Below, piece after piece: positions 45,629 through 55,741 of a stretch of 64,000 nt of DNA. Within the stretch, counting starts at the first letter, position 1. Every line of letters starts with the position of its first letter. The stretch covers positions 580,988 to 644,987 of the forward strand of contig NZ_LT855386.1 of assembly GCF_900184735.1 (NCBI RefSeq). The letters run 5' to 3'. Source of the stretch: Paucisalibacillus globulus (GTDB taxonomy: Bacteria; Bacillota; Bacilli; Bacillales; Amphibacillaceae). The notes beneath the pieces were generated by a model. The model was not told the origin of the DNA and searched no databases. It worked only from the letters and a program-made list of their open reading frames with translations. Made by a program: the position numbers and the translations under genes.

Positions 45629-45654
45629 ACAAATCCACTACCAAACATAAACTA
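45629..45654 (+). promoter_or_regulatory. Candidate SigK promoter of gerP operon
   Basis: CATAAACTA (45646-45654) fits the SigK -10 pattern CATAnnnTA, with AC 15 bases upstream as a minimal -35. gerP operons are made in the mother cell under SigK control in Bacillus. The predicted leader would be very short, so confidence is modest. Confidence 0.4.
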
Positions 45655-45672
45655 ACAAAAAGGAGGGATCTT

Positions 45673-45885
45673 ATGCCAGCAAAAGTAGGAGCTGTAAAAA
45701 TAAATACCGTATCATCTTCCAGTATTTTTAATATTGGGGATGTGTATTCCATGAATCCACAGAGTAGTGCAAAGACTTATGCTGGTGGAGGATCTTTTAA
45801 TACTGGGGACGGAAATCGGATTAATCTTAACCAATCACATACGTATGTGTATGACAAAGACTTTATCGATCAACCGACAACCTAA
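45673..45885 (+). CDS. gerPA: Spore germination protein GerPA
   Basis: A 70-residue coat protein. The gerP products make the spore coat permeable to germinants. It shares the PAKVGAVKINTVSSSSIFNI motif and the GGGSFNTGD signature with GerPF, its paralogue at the end of the operon. AAAGGAGGGAT precedes the ATG. It is the first gene of a six-gene operon in canonical gerPA-PF order. Confidence 0.93.
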   Translation: MPAKVGAVKINTVSSSSIFNIGDVYSMNPQSSAKTYAGGGSFNTGDGNRINLNQSHTYVYDKDFIDQPTT

Positions 45886-45899
45886 TGAGGTGAAAAATC

Positions 45900-46100
45900 A
45901 TGAATATTACGGTTCATCAATCCATTCATATTAATCTATTGAAAGTTGGGGTAATATCCAACTCTTCTGTCTTACAAATTGGGAGTACTGGAGCAATACA
46001 AGCCCAATCGGATTTATATAATACGGGAGGATATACTGAGCCCGCTGAGGAAGCGGATCCCTCTAGCCAGACACTGCCTATTGTTCCACTTTCTCCGTAG
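45900..46100 (+). CDS. gerPB: Spore germination protein GerPB
   Basis: A 66-residue protein with the GerPB pattern INLLKVGVISNSSVLQIGS and LYNTGGYTEP, ending in a Pro-rich acidic tail. It starts 14 bases after gerPA with GAGGTGA upstream. The 106-base gap before gerPC contains no gene. Confidence 0.92.
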   Translation: MNITVHQSIHINLLKVGVISNSSVLQIGSTGAIQAQSDLYNTGGYTEPAEEADPSSQTLPIVPLSP

Positions 46101-46206
46101 GGCATAAAGCACAAAACTCTGTAGGTTGCATACGATACTATAGGTATTTGCCTAGGTCCAAACTGGCACTATAAATCCATAGTATTCAAGTGAGGTGGAG
46201 TCAACC

Positions 46207-46788
46207 ATGTACGAGTGGAACAACTTTATGTATCAACAACAGCAATATCAACTTCAGCAAAGCGAAAAGATGAAAGAGCTAGAAGAAAGAATATCTAACC
46301 TTGAAAAACAACTACAAGAAAATAATAGCCTGCGTGTTGATAAAATAGAATATCATTTTGATCAACTTAAAATTGAACGATTAGATGGTACACTTCATAT
46401 TGGATTATCCCCTAATGATTTAGCAAATATTGATGACTTGGGAATCCCTACAGCCAAACAATCTACAGTAGTCAATCCCGTTACTCGAAAGCTCGTACCA
46501 CAATTAAATCAATTTATTAATGAGCGCGGCCCCAAAATGATACATGAATTATCAGAGAAACACAATAAGCCTATTAACCATAAATTAGAGGGTGATATCA
46601 TTCACGATATTTTAGGTCAAATACCAGACCGGATCCAGTTTTACGAAAATGAAGCAAAAGAAAAACACCAAATCACTCATCCTCAGCAATTAGAAAGTTT
46701 TATTTCAGACCATATTAAAAAGGAAGTCTATCATTCTTTACAGCGCTTTATTGAAAATACTGAAGATCAAAAAGGGGAATCTGAATGA
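46207..46788 (+). CDS. gerPC: Spore germination protein GerPC
   Basis: A 193-residue protein. It has a Gln-rich N-terminus, a coiled coil (about residues 18-40: KMKELEERISNLEKQLQENN) and the GerPC core VDKIEYHFDQLKIERLDGTL with HIGLSPND. I choose ATG 46207, 8 bases after GAGGTGGAG; the GTG at 46195 lies within that ribosome site. Its stop overlaps the gerPD start (ATGA). Confidence 0.92.
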   Translation: MYEWNNFMYQQQQYQLQQSEKMKELEERISNLEKQLQENNSLRVDKIEYHFDQLKIERLDGTLHIGLSPNDLANIDDLGIPTAKQSTVVNPVTRKLVPQLNQFINERGPKMIHELSEKHNKPINHKLEGDIIHDILGQIPDRIQFYENEAKEKHQITHPQQLESFISDHIKKEVYHSLQRFIENTEDQKGESE

Positions 46789-46964
46789 ATATAGAAGTTC
46801 ATAATTGGGGGTTATGTGTCGGAAACGTTGCAATTGAAACAGTGGCTTCCTCTTCGGTATTTTTAATTGGAGATAACGAGGAAATTAAACTATCTTCCTT
46901 TTTCGATACTCCACCTGAATCCTATATTGTTGGTAACCTTGTACCATTAAGCCCTCAGACTTAA
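46785..46964 (+). CDS. gerPD: Spore germination protein GerPD
   Basis: A 59-residue protein whose ATG overlaps the gerPC stop; AAAGGGGAA is the ribosome site. The sequence NWGLCVGNVAIETVASSSVF followed by LIGDNEEIKLSS matches GerPD, with the SSSVFLIGD motif shared across the small GerP proteins. It is present only as a short ORF and is easily missed by length filters. Confidence 0.93.
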   Translation: MNIEVHNWGLCVGNVAIETVASSSVFLIGDNEEIKLSSFFDTPPESYIVGNLVPLSPQT

Positions 46965-46979
46965 GTAGAGGTGACATAA

Positions 46980-47348
46980 TTGAATCATCGTCTAGTTCAT
47001 CTTCAAATGAGTGCAATAAATTCTATTGCAGGTAGCTCTATCTTTAATATAGGTGATACCGTCCATTTTAACCCTAGATTCAAAGCCATTGCAGTACAAC
47101 GGGAGTCAAATGTTTGGAATGAAGCTTATGATTATGATTTCGAAGACTTTTCTATATTCAAAAGAGAAGCAAATTGGATTAAGAATACGATACCGATTGA
47201 AACCTATTTTGTTCAGCATAAAAGTGATATAAGAGTAAATAATGTATCGATAACTGGGGTTAGTCAAGCTTCTACGGTACAGTTTGGTGGCCTTAAGAAA
47301 ATAAATACTGAATCACGAATCAAGCATATACGTATTTTGCAGGATTAA
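46980..47348 (+). CDS. gerPE: Spore germination protein GerPE
   Basis: A 122-residue protein of GerPE type: SAINSIAGSSIFNIGDTVHF near the start, and NNVSITGVSQASTVQFGG near the end, flanking a charged middle. The start is TTG (46980), 6 bases after AGAGGTGA. It lies 15 bases after gerPD, and an 81-base spacer separates it from gerPF. Confidence 0.9.
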   Translation: MNHRLVHLQMSAINSIAGSSIFNIGDTVHFNPRFKAIAVQRESNVWNEAYDYDFEDFSIFKREANWIKNTIPIETYFVQHKSDIRVNNVSITGVSQASTVQFGGLKKINTESRIKHIRILQD

Positions 47349-47429
47349 TAAAATAGGAAAAGCTAGGAAACACAGATTTATACATCCCATCATATTTTAT
47401 AATAAATTCATTATTAGTAGGTGTACTCT

Positions 47430-47648
47430 ATGCCATCAATTGTCGGACCAATAAAAATAAATAGCGTAGGCGGAGGAGTAGTGAATTTCGGTGATTCATT
47501 TTATCTTTCTCCCAAAAGCACATCAAAGACAAGTGCTGGATCCGGCTCTTTCAATACCGGAGACTTTATTAATACTAATACTGGTGTAAGCTCTACCAAC
47601 CCAATTGATCCAGATGTCAACGATCAAAATCAAACAGCAAACACTTAA
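47430..47648 (+). CDS. gerPF: Spore germination protein GerPF
   Basis: A 72-residue paralogue of GerPA: PSIVGPIKINSVGGGVVNFG, SPKSTSKTSAGSGSFNTGD. The ATG at 47430 follows AGTAGGTG; the GTG at 47421 lies in the ribosome site. It ends the gerP operon and converges on addA, sharing the hairpin at 47687-47725. Confidence 0.92.
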   Translation: MPSIVGPIKINSVGGGVVNFGDSFYLSPKSTSKTSAGSGSFNTGDFINTNTGVSSTNPIDPDVNDQNQTANT

Positions 47649-47686
47649 AAGAGCGAGAAGCTAGATACCATTAATGTAGCCACATT

Positions 47687-47725
47687 AAAAATCCGTCTCC
47701 AACTTAGAGTAAGGAGACGGATTTA
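47687..47725. terminator. Bidirectional terminator between gerPF and addA
   Basis: AAATCCGTCTCC / GGAGACGGATTT perfect 12-bp stem with a 12-base loop and A/T runs on both sides. Confidence 0.88.
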
Positions 47726-47732
47726 TTTACTT

Positions 47733-50700
47733 TCAATCTTTCGGAACTTTTACTAATAATTGTTTGTTGAAGAAGTAAAGATAGGTTTCCTCGACAGGTG
47801 ATTTCCATATCGTCTCAAGTGCATGTCGGTATAAAGTTAGTTGGACTTTATATCGGTTGATAAGTTTTTGAATAATGGTATCCGTAACTTCATCTTGTTG
47901 AATAAAGTCTGTCTTATAGTCTAGTATTATCCAACCGTTTCCTGAAGGGATTACCGCATCGAATACCCCTTGGACAAGTACTTGTTCATTCGTATCACTT
48001 TGCCAATTAGCATATACTTCACTAGCTGGCAGCGTGATACTAAATGGAACCTCTCGATATAGTTTTTCTGCCTGTAGCATTTTCAAGGCGATTTCAGTAT
48101 CAAAGAACTTCTCAATTGCCTTTACATCAATGGAATCGGCTTCCTGTCTTCGTAAAATTTCACGCTCTACTAAACTCTCTATAAATTCAAGAATTTCATC
48201 TCGTTGCATCTTTTGCCGGAATGGAATATGTTGCATCACGGTGTGCATGGCTGTCCCTTTTTCAGCCGCAGAGAGTGTCTTTTCCTTCTGCATGAACAAA
48301 GGCTTTTTTACAATTGGCGTTTTAAATGGCTGTACCAGTTGCGTTGCACTATATTCGTCTTTAATTTCACGTTGTCTTTTAATTTCAGTTACACTTTGTT
48401 TAGCACGTGAATGTGCTGCCTCATCAAACGGGTATTGATATGAAAGTCGATTGTCAACAAAGGAATCCAGTTCGGCATCTTCTAATTCAACAGGTTGCCA
48501 AGCTTGAATCTTTTCCCTAAGTTGCAAATCTTCTTCTAGAGACTCCTCATCCAAATTCGCAAGCTCACTACCATGCAAAATAGTAATATCCCATTCAGAA
48601 GGATCTACACGTATTTCTTCAAGAACTACATCCTTTACATCCTCTGAGCGAAGCACTTCGGTATGCTGATGACGCATCAATGCTGGTCCTATCCAGTCTA
48701 AATATGATTTAGACTGAATTCTAAAATGAGCTGGCAGTATCCATTCTGAATGTTCCATAATAGAATGCCACTTTTCCTGTTTCTTGACAAAGGAAGCCAC
48801 ATTACCAACCATGACAAGCTTTTCTCGAGCACGAGTTAGTGCTACATATAGCACTCGCATTTCCTCTGCTAAAAGCTCTCTTCGCTTTTCTTCTCGAATA
48901 GCATGGAAAAATAACGTTGGATAGGTAATCCTTTTTATTGGATCAATATATTTCGATGCAAAGCCTAAATCCTTGTGCAATAAGTATCTCTGATTTAAAT
49001 CCATCATGTTAAATTGCTTGTCCACAGCGCCCACAATCACTACAGGAAATTCAAGCCCTTTACTTTTATGAATCGTTATTATTCTAACGACATCTTCCTG
49101 TTCACTAAGTGCTCTAGCAGCTCCTAAATCATCCCCTTTTTCCTCCATTCGTTCAATGAAGCGAAGAAAGCGGAATAATCCCCGGAATGACGTAGTTTCA
49201 TAGCCTCTAGCACGATCATATAAAGCCCGTAAATTTGCCTGGCGTTGTCTCCCTCCTGGCATACCACCAACAAAATCAAAGTAGCCAGTTTCTCGGTATA
49301 TCTGCCAAATAAGTTCTGAGAGTGCACCTTGTCTTGATGCCAACCGGAATTGTTCTAGCTTTTGGATAAATCGGTCTATTTTGGTTGTTAAATCATCTAT
49401 ATGTTCTTTGCGATATTTTTCTAATGCTTCATAATACGTACCACGCTTATCAGCTAGTCGGACTTTAGCGAGTTCATTTTCATTCAAGCCAACAATCGGT
49501 GATTTCAAAACCGAAGCTAGTGGTATATCCTGCCTAGGATTATCAATAACTTTCAGCAGATTTAACATTATCTTTACTTCAATTGCATCAAAATAGCCCG
49601 TAGAAAGTTCGGCATATACTGGAATACCTTGCTTCTTTAATTCCTCTACAATGGTCGGTGCCCAGGTCATCGAACGAAGTAAAATGACAATATCCCGATA
49701 CTGTACATCTCGTAACGTCTCACTTGCTTTATCCACTACTTGAAGTGGAGAATTATCCTCGGTTCCAATCCATTGTTTGATTTTCATTGCATATGCTCTA
49801 GCTTCTAATTGTGCATTCTCGAGATCCTGGTAATTTTCCTCATCCGTACTCTCCTCATCCTCAGACTTCTCTTTTTCCTCCGGCATTTCACGATCAATAA
49901 TAATCAGTTCAGGATTTGGCTCCTGTAATGGTAGAGAATCATACATTTTATTACCGTAGATTAATTCAGCATCCTGATCATAATTAATCTCGCCAAGATT
50001 TTCATCGAGAATTTGTCTAAAGATATAGTTAGCACCCACAAGTACGAGCTCGCGGCTTCTGAAATTACTAGCTAAATCGATTCGAGTAGCTGGATTATCA
50101 CTTAATGCAAAACGCTTGTATTTCTCAATAAAAAGTGATGGTTCGGCATGTCTAAATCGGTAGATACTTTGTTTCACGTCCCCAACCATAAACATATTTC
50201 CTGGGCCAACCTGATCACTAATTAGGGTAATGATCGTTTCTTGTACAAGATTCGTGTCCTGATACTCATCAACAAGTAGCTCACTAAATTGCTTTTGTAA
50301 ATTATTAGCAACAGTTGACGGTCTTGGGTCATCAGTTGTTGAGGTTTCATCCAATAATATTTGTAGACATAAATGCTCTAAATCTGAAAAATCAACTACT
50401 GACTTTTCCCTTTTTGCTACAGTAAAGCGATCAATAAACTCTTTTACAATCTCGGTTAATGTTTTAACAACTGGAGCCAATTCCCGCATATCCTCCACAT
50501 GTGTAGCTAGCTTTCTTTCAAACCAGTTGCTCTTCATTTTAATCCACTTACTCTTATAGCCATCACGTAACTTCTTCGCTTTTTCCCTTTTATCCTTATT
50601 TACTTTTGGTCTCTTCGTAGAAAGCGGGACAAACGTACTGCTATTCATAAATGTTTGGATATCATCCCAGCTTCCTAAATGATTAAGTGCATCTTGTAGC

Positions 50701-51476
50701 ATAGCTAAGTCAGCCTCAATGGCTTCTACATAATGAAATGGTCCATCACTTTCCATGGCAATTCTTAGGGCGTGGTTCATTTCTTGTTCAATTCCACTAA
50801 ATTTATCCTGAACTTCCCTTTTGATAATATCCAACCATGTTAAATCTTCTTCAGACCAATTCTCTGGTATTCGATATACTTCCGCTAGTTCATCTAACCA
50901 AACCTTTGGCCATGGATTTTGAACTGCAAAATTATATAAAGCGAGTACTAGCTTTTCTACATCTACATCATTACGGTCACCAGAAAAACGTTCCACTACT
51001 TCAAAGAACTCTTCTTGTTCCCCGCCTTCCTTACCATACCAGTCCTCAAATAAATCTTGTAAGACATCCTGTTGCATCAAATCTGCTTCCATATCATTTG
51101 CAATGCGAAAGCTTGGATCAATATCTATTAAATAAGCATATTGCTTCACAATATCTAAACAGAACGAATGTAAGGTTGATATAGAAGCACGCTGTAATAA
51201 AGATAATTGCTTTTTCAAATGGACAGAAGTAGGATCTTGTTCCAATGCTTTCTCAAGTGCTAATCCAACTCGGTTACGCATCTCCTGGGCGGCTGCGTTC
51301 GTAAACGTAACAACAAGAAGGGAGTCAATATCAACTGGATTATCTTTCTTTAATAGTTTTTGAATAATACGTTCTACAAGTACAGCAGTCTTACCCGAAC
51401 CAGCTGCTGCAGCTACTAGTACATCGTTTCCCTCAGTATAAATAGCCGCTTCTTGTTCTTTTGTCCATTTAACCAA
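47733..51476 (-). CDS. addA: Helicase-nuclease AddA
   Basis: A 1247-residue RecB-like subunit of the AddAB helicase-nuclease, which processes double-strand breaks for RecA. UvrD-type helicase motifs: Walker A AAAGSGKTAVLV (about residues 22-33), DEYQDTN (Walker B), GDVKQSIYRFR, and VRIITIHKSKGLEFPVV. The C-terminal nuclease contains ILDYKTDF with the catalytic Asp-Lys. The start overlaps addB by 8 bases, so the two are coupled. Addressed also as a competence-related function, since transformation uses recombination. Confidence 0.97.
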   Translation of the reverse strand: MVKWTKEQEAAIYTEGNDVLVAAAAGSGKTAVLVERIIQKLLKKDNPVDIDSLLVVTFTNAAAQEMRNRVGLALEKALEQDPTSVHLKKQLSLLQRASISTLHSFCLDIVKQYAYLIDIDPSFRIANDMEADLMQQDVLQDLFEDWYGKEGGEQEEFFEVVERFSGDRNDVDVEKLVLALYNFAVQNPWPKVWLDELAEVYRIPENWSEEDLTWLDIIKREVQDKFSGIEQEMNHALRIAMESDGPFHYVEAIEADLAMLQDALNHLGSWDDIQTFMNSSTFVPLSTKRPKVNKDKREKAKKLRDGYKSKWIKMKSNWFERKLATHVEDMRELAPVVKTLTEIVKEFIDRFTVAKREKSVVDFSDLEHLCLQILLDETSTTDDPRPSTVANNLQKQFSELLVDEYQDTNLVQETIITLISDQVGPGNMFMVGDVKQSIYRFRHAEPSLFIEKYKRFALSDNPATRIDLASNFRSRELVLVGANYIFRQILDENLGEINYDQDAELIYGNKMYDSLPLQEPNPELIIIDREMPEEKEKSEDEESTDEENYQDLENAQLEARAYAMKIKQWIGTEDNSPLQVVDKASETLRDVQYRDIVILLRSMTWAPTIVEELKKQGIPVYAELSTGYFDAIEVKIMLNLLKVIDNPRQDIPLASVLKSPIVGLNENELAKVRLADKRGTYYEALEKYRKEHIDDLTTKIDRFIQKLEQFRLASRQGALSELIWQIYRETGYFDFVGGMPGGRQRQANLRALYDRARGYETTSFRGLFRFLRFIERMEEKGDDLGAARALSEQEDVVRIITIHKSKGLEFPVVIVGAVDKQFNMMDLNQRYLLHKDLGFASKYIDPIKRITYPTLFFHAIREEKRRELLAEEMRVLYVALTRAREKLVMVGNVASFVKKQEKWHSIMEHSEWILPAHFRIQSKSYLDWIGPALMRHQHTEVLRSEDVKDVVLEEIRVDPSEWDITILHGSELANLDEESLEEDLQLREKIQAWQPVELEDAELDSFVDNRLSYQYPFDEAAHSRAKQSVTEIKRQREIKDEYSATQLVQPFKTPIVKKPLFMQKEKTLSAAEKGTAMHTVMQHIPFRQKMQRDEILEFIESLVEREILRRQEADSIDVKAIEKFFDTEIALKMLQAEKLYREVPFSITLPASEVYANWQSDTNEQVLVQGVFDAVIPSGNGWIILDYKTDFIQQDEVTDTIIQKLINRYKVQLTLYRHALETIWKSPVEETYLYFFNKQLLVKVPKD

Positions 51477-54400
51477 TGATATCGTCCTCCTTCTTCGTTA
51501 TTTTTTCCAACACTTCATCTTCTTTCATTTCTGACAATCTTCTAAAGTTATTGGTTTCAAGTGTAGTATCAAATTGACATACAGACAGAAATGGACAATA
51601 CGTACAGGCAATCTTTTGTTTTCGTTGATATGGGTTCAAATGGACAGCTCCACTTGTAATATCAATCCCAGCATGGAACATGAGACTATGGATATGTTCT
51701 TGTAGTGTTGAAAAGGTTTCTCGACTGGCTATTTTTGACCTAGATGCTAGACTTCCATCCTTTTTCAACTCTGCAGGAATAATTTGACTATGGCCAGTCT
51801 CAAAAGATGTATCCATCATCTGAACGATACGTTCATTATTAATGAGGAGACCTTTCATCTTATAGCTTTTAAAAATATCTTCTTCCAGTATTTCATCAGA
51901 AACACGAGATTCCTTTGAAATCATAGGATTATGGACATGGAAATATAGTACTCCAGCGGGTGTAGCTTTTTTACCTAACCAATGCTCTGATTGTGATAAC
52001 ACAACATCTAAGTACGTTAGCATTTGTAAGGCAATACCATAATAAACATCGACCATATCTAGACCACGTGCACTGGATTTATAATCAATGATCCGTAAAT
52101 ATAAATCTTCTTGATCTAATGCTTTATCAACCCGGTCAATACGACCACGAAGCTTAATTTCATAGCCATTCGGTAATTGTAAGCTCACCGGATTTAGTTT
52201 ATCTCCACTAGTACCAAAACCAAGTTCTAATCCAACTGGTGAAAACTTACTCACTCTTGCTTGTTCACTTAAGACAAAAGCAGCCCGAGCAATAACATCC
52301 TGTAGTTTCTTTTGAATGTACTTATACCTGTTGGTACTGTGAAGAATTTGGTGTTGTAAAATTGGTGCCAAACTCGAAACAGCACGTTCGGCATATTGAT
52401 CTGTATCTTTTTTGGTTAAGTGAGCAAAGTCTTTACCTTCTTCTTGTATCCATTCTGTGATTATTTTTAATGCTTCATGAAAGAGATTACCAATATCTGG
52501 CGCATCTAATTTATAGGTTTTTCTTTCATTCAGTCCAAGGCTATATTTTGCAAAGTGCTGATATGAACAACTATAGAACGTTTCTAAGCGGGATACACTT
52601 GTCGACAATTGTTTTGGATATAGCTGTTCTACCGTCTCTTCCTCCATATTAGAAGGAGTATTTTCGTAGAATAGACTTTGTAAAATATTATAGGTTGTAT
52701 CATATTTTGGTTGGTTAATCATGTACCAATTTAAAACATGCCACCAGACAGACTTGACCGGATAACCTTTTCTGCTTCGTGCTAGCTGAGCAGTTAAGGC
52801 TGACCTTGTTTTTACAGGTGACGTAATAAATCGATCAGCTTCCAATAATTCATCTGGATCTTGCAATAAAATATGTTCTTTACATGCTGGGAACATATCC
52901 TCTATCCGTTTGACTAACTGGGAAGGCATTTTTGATTTTCCTTCCTCATCACTTAGCGGGTAACTAATCCACAAATAATCAGCCGCTGATGAAAAAGCTA
53001 GATACATATAAAACCAATCATCTAAAAGCTGACGTTTACTCGTATCAGCAAGCTTCATCCCATGCAAGGCTAGAAGCTCACGTTCTGTTTCATTTATCAT
53101 TCCATCGGCTGGAGGCTTTAATGGCCATACCCCATCATTCACACCGACTAGGAATGAGCATTTAATACCACTAATCCGTGACCGGTCAATAGTCCCAACT
53201 ATTACATGGTCAATACTTGGTGGTACATGGGAAAACTTAAGTGTTTCTAAGCCCGCATCCAACGTAACCCGATAAGTTGCGAGGCTCATTTCCTCGTCTC
53301 CAGCCATTTCCACCATTTCATCAAATAAATGGATAATCGCATTCCACACTTGCTCCTGTTCACGGCCTTTGGAGAGTTGTCCTTTTTCATCAAAGAGATT
53401 TCGCATCTCTTCTAGTTTCTCTGGTGCCCTTAACTTCTCTAGAAGCATAAACGTATTCATACAAAGATCCCGAATAGTTGATGCCGCACGAATCTGCTCA
53501 TCAAATTCTCCAAGAGCTTCAACAATCTGCCTGCGACAATGGTTAATTCTTGTCTGCATTTCCTTTTCTGCATCGGTTTGAGCACCCCGTTCAAACCCAC
53601 GAAACCGTTGGAATATCCATTCTTCCTTGGACATCCATTGTTTTCTCGAACGAATTCCATACTCAATGCAATAATTCTCCAACTCATCAATCGCATCGTT
53701 AGTTAATGGATATGTTGCATCTGAAGGAGGTATAAATCCTGTTTTCAACATTCGAAAAACTGCGTCGTAACGCCAATTTCCATCAACAACCTCCAAGGCT
53801 GAACGAATAAACTCAATAAGAGAATGGTTCAGCATCGATCTTTTCTCATCAATAAAGACTGGGATATTATAATCCTCAAAAATAGTTCCTATAATATCTT
53901 GATACGTTTCAGTCTGACGAATTAATACTGCAATATCGCGATACCGGTAATTTTCTTCCCGGACTAAACGTAAAATCTCTTGGGCTACACCCTCTATTTC
54001 GGCGCGGGGATGAACAGCTTCTGCAATTTGTATTGGAGCAATTCCATTAAAACGTGGTGCCGGTCGAACATCAAAATTCCTTTCAAGATGAGCGAAATAG
54101 GGTTTATCATGAAATATACCATCAATTGGGTCTAGCACAATATTGCTTTCTACTTCGATTGCATTAGCCTCAGCAATTTGTCTAAGAACTTGATAGGTCT
54201 CCTTTGTTTGGTGAAACAGGTCCATATCTGTGAGTTCAGTATTGTCAGCATCATCTACAGTTATCGTTACTGTAACTCGTTCACATTTCTTTAGTAGAGT
54301 CTCTACCACAACCAATTCTTTAGGAGTAAATCGGTGAAAACCATCAAAATAGATTTCCGCTCCTTCTAAAGATTCTGCCTCCGTAATTTTTTCAGCAAGA

Positions 54401-54972
54401 AGACTTAATTGATCTTCACTATCAATATATTGGCCGGCTAGTGCTTGTCCCAATTTATCATAGATGTAGTGTAAATCATTTAATTTATTAATTAGGGCCA
54501 GTTCTCCTGGTTCCTTATGTGCATATTGGTTGATTTGGTATTTCTGCATTAATAGTGTTTCTGGTGTAACTTCATATCGTTTAAATTCGGTAATAATTTT
54601 TTCCAATTGACTTAAAAAGCCTTGTTTTTCCACGGCTTTCTGGAATACATGCCATTCTCCTTCTTTTTCCTCAATAATCTTCCGGAGCATCATCTGAATT
54701 CCAACCGAACTAATGAATTGTTTTGTAGCTCCACCAGTTTCTTGCAAGATGAGCCAAGCCAAACGAGAAAAGCTTGTCACTTGCGTACGAATACTCCCTT
54801 GAAATGCCTCATCTCGAAATAATGCATATTCTTGTTCAAAGGTCATTTGGTCTGGAACAATATAAAAAATGGGTGGTCCTTGCGGGTTCCTAATCGAGTT
54901 TTCTTTTATTTCTTCAAATGCTACAGTACTTTTTTCCGTACCTGCTCTACCTAAAATAAATCGGAGTCCCAT
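51469..54972 (-). CDS. addB: Helicase-nuclease AddB
   Basis: A 1167-residue partner of AddA. The inactivated-helicase body recognises Chi, and a C-terminal nuclease (RIDRVDKALD...LRIIDYKSSARG) is stabilised by a 4Fe-4S cluster. All four cluster cysteines are visible: C802 (FYSCSY), then C1123, C1126 and C1132 (CTYCPFLSVC). The N-terminal Walker A reads GRAGTEKS (residues 8-15), with Glu at position 13 where Gly is usual; the Lys is kept. The context VPDQMTFEQEYALF is normal. It is the first gene of addBA, as in B. subtilis. Confidence 0.96.
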   Translation of the reverse strand: MGLRFILGRAGTEKSTVAFEEIKENSIRNPQGPPIFYIVPDQMTFEQEYALFRDEAFQGSIRTQVTSFSRLAWLILQETGGATKQFISSVGIQMMLRKIIEEKEGEWHVFQKAVEKQGFLSQLEKIITEFKRYEVTPETLLMQKYQINQYAHKEPGELALINKLNDLHYIYDKLGQALAGQYIDSEDQLSLLAEKITEAESLEGAEIYFDGFHRFTPKELVVVETLLKKCERVTVTITVDDADNTELTDMDLFHQTKETYQVLRQIAEANAIEVESNIVLDPIDGIFHDKPYFAHLERNFDVRPAPRFNGIAPIQIAEAVHPRAEIEGVAQEILRLVREENYRYRDIAVLIRQTETYQDIIGTIFEDYNIPVFIDEKRSMLNHSLIEFIRSALEVVDGNWRYDAVFRMLKTGFIPPSDATYPLTNDAIDELENYCIEYGIRSRKQWMSKEEWIFQRFRGFERGAQTDAEKEMQTRINHCRRQIVEALGEFDEQIRAASTIRDLCMNTFMLLEKLRAPEKLEEMRNLFDEKGQLSKGREQEQVWNAIIHLFDEMVEMAGDEEMSLATYRVTLDAGLETLKFSHVPPSIDHVIVGTIDRSRISGIKCSFLVGVNDGVWPLKPPADGMINETERELLALHGMKLADTSKRQLLDDWFYMYLAFSSAADYLWISYPLSDEEGKSKMPSQLVKRIEDMFPACKEHILLQDPDELLEADRFITSPVKTRSALTAQLARSRKGYPVKSVWWHVLNWYMINQPKYDTTYNILQSLFYENTPSNMEEETVEQLYPKQLSTSVSRLETFYSCSYQHFAKYSLGLNERKTYKLDAPDIGNLFHEALKIITEWIQEEGKDFAHLTKKDTDQYAERAVSSLAPILQHQILHSTNRYKYIQKKLQDVIARAAFVLSEQARVSKFSPVGLELGFGTSGDKLNPVSLQLPNGYEIKLRGRIDRVDKALDQEDLYLRIIDYKSSARGLDMVDVYYGIALQMLTYLDVVLSQSEHWLGKKATPAGVLYFHVHNPMISKESRVSDEILEEDIFKSYKMKGLLINNERIVQMMDTSFETGHSQIIPAELKKDGSLASRSKIASRETFSTLQEHIHSLMFHAGIDITSGAVHLNPYQRKQKIACTYCPFLSVCQFDTTLETNNFRRLSEMKEDEVLEKITKKEDDIIG

Positions 54973-55040
54973 CGTATAACCTCCTAATTTTCACTATAAG
55001 ACTCTCTCCCATTCGAAAGCCTCATAAAAATAGTCTAATA

Positions 55041-55080
55041 AAAAAACTTCTGACTAATACTTGCACAAGACAGAAGTTTT
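55041..55080. terminator. Terminator after VTT-domain gene
   Basis: AAAACTTCTG / CAGAAGTTTT stem with a long loop (about 18 bases) and A/T runs. Confidence 0.72.
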
Positions 55081-55087
55081 GACTTGA

Positions 55088-55741
55088 TTATTTAACTTCT
55101 TCCGAATCGGATACTTTTTTGTTTGACTTCTGATGAAGTTTATTTTCAATAAATTTACCCACTATCCAAAAGAGAACGATACAAACCCCTACCACTATTG
55201 TTCTGGTAGGATTCTGTGCGAATGACACAATACTAGATCCAACATATGAGATTGAAAATATCATGACTGACTTTCCAAGTAAAACAGCTAAAATAAATTG
55301 ATACATATTTATTTTAGATAATCCCGCAACAACATTAATGACAGCTGATGGTGAAAACGGGAAACACATGAGTAAGAACAATGGCCCGAATCCATGCTTT
55401 TCCAACCAACTAGTTACCTTTTTTACTTGTTTATTTTTTCGTACCGCAACAAATATTCGTTTATCTCCTAGGTTTCTTACAATCAAGAAAACTAATATGG
55501 CCCCTAAACTTGAACCTGCCCAGGATAATAAAAATCCCTCAAGCAAACCATATGCCGCCGCATTAGCCATAACAAAAACAACTAATGGTAAGAAAGGGAG
55601 AAATGCTTCGATAAACGGTAACAAAATCCCCGGTAACGGACCTAATTTTTCATAATCCTGTAATAAATCCATAATGTATTGATCTAATTCATCATTTTGA
55701 AGTGCAGTTTTCCAATCTGTTATGATACTATGTACAATCAT
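55088..55741 (-). CDS. TVP38/TMEM64 (VTT) family membrane protein
   Basis: A 217-residue membrane protein of the VTT/SNARE-associated (DedA-like) family: PFIEAFLPFLPLVVF near residue 42, GSSLGAILVFLIVRNLG, then LEKHGFGPLFLLMCFPFSPS and INVVAGLSKINMYQFI. It corresponds in position to the VTT protein next to addB in B. subtilis. Family members scramble or transport lipids in other organisms; the role here is unknown. The start follows GGGGAG at about 10 bases. Confidence 0.88.
   Translation of the reverse strand: MIVHSIITDWKTALQNDELDQYIMDLLQDYEKLGPLPGILLPFIEAFLPFLPLVVFVMANAAAYGLLEGFLLSWAGSSLGAILVFLIVRNLGDKRIFVAVRKNKQVKKVTSWLEKHGFGPLFLLMCFPFSPSAVINVVAGLSKINMYQFILAVLLGKSVMIFSISYVGSSIVSFAQNPTRTIVVGVCIVLFWIVGKFIENKLHQKSNKKVSDSEEVK

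Noticed and set aside
45311-45655. 114-codon plus-strand ORF before gerPA
   Set aside because: No ribosome site, composition follows the decayed repeat, and it ends at the gerP promoter region.
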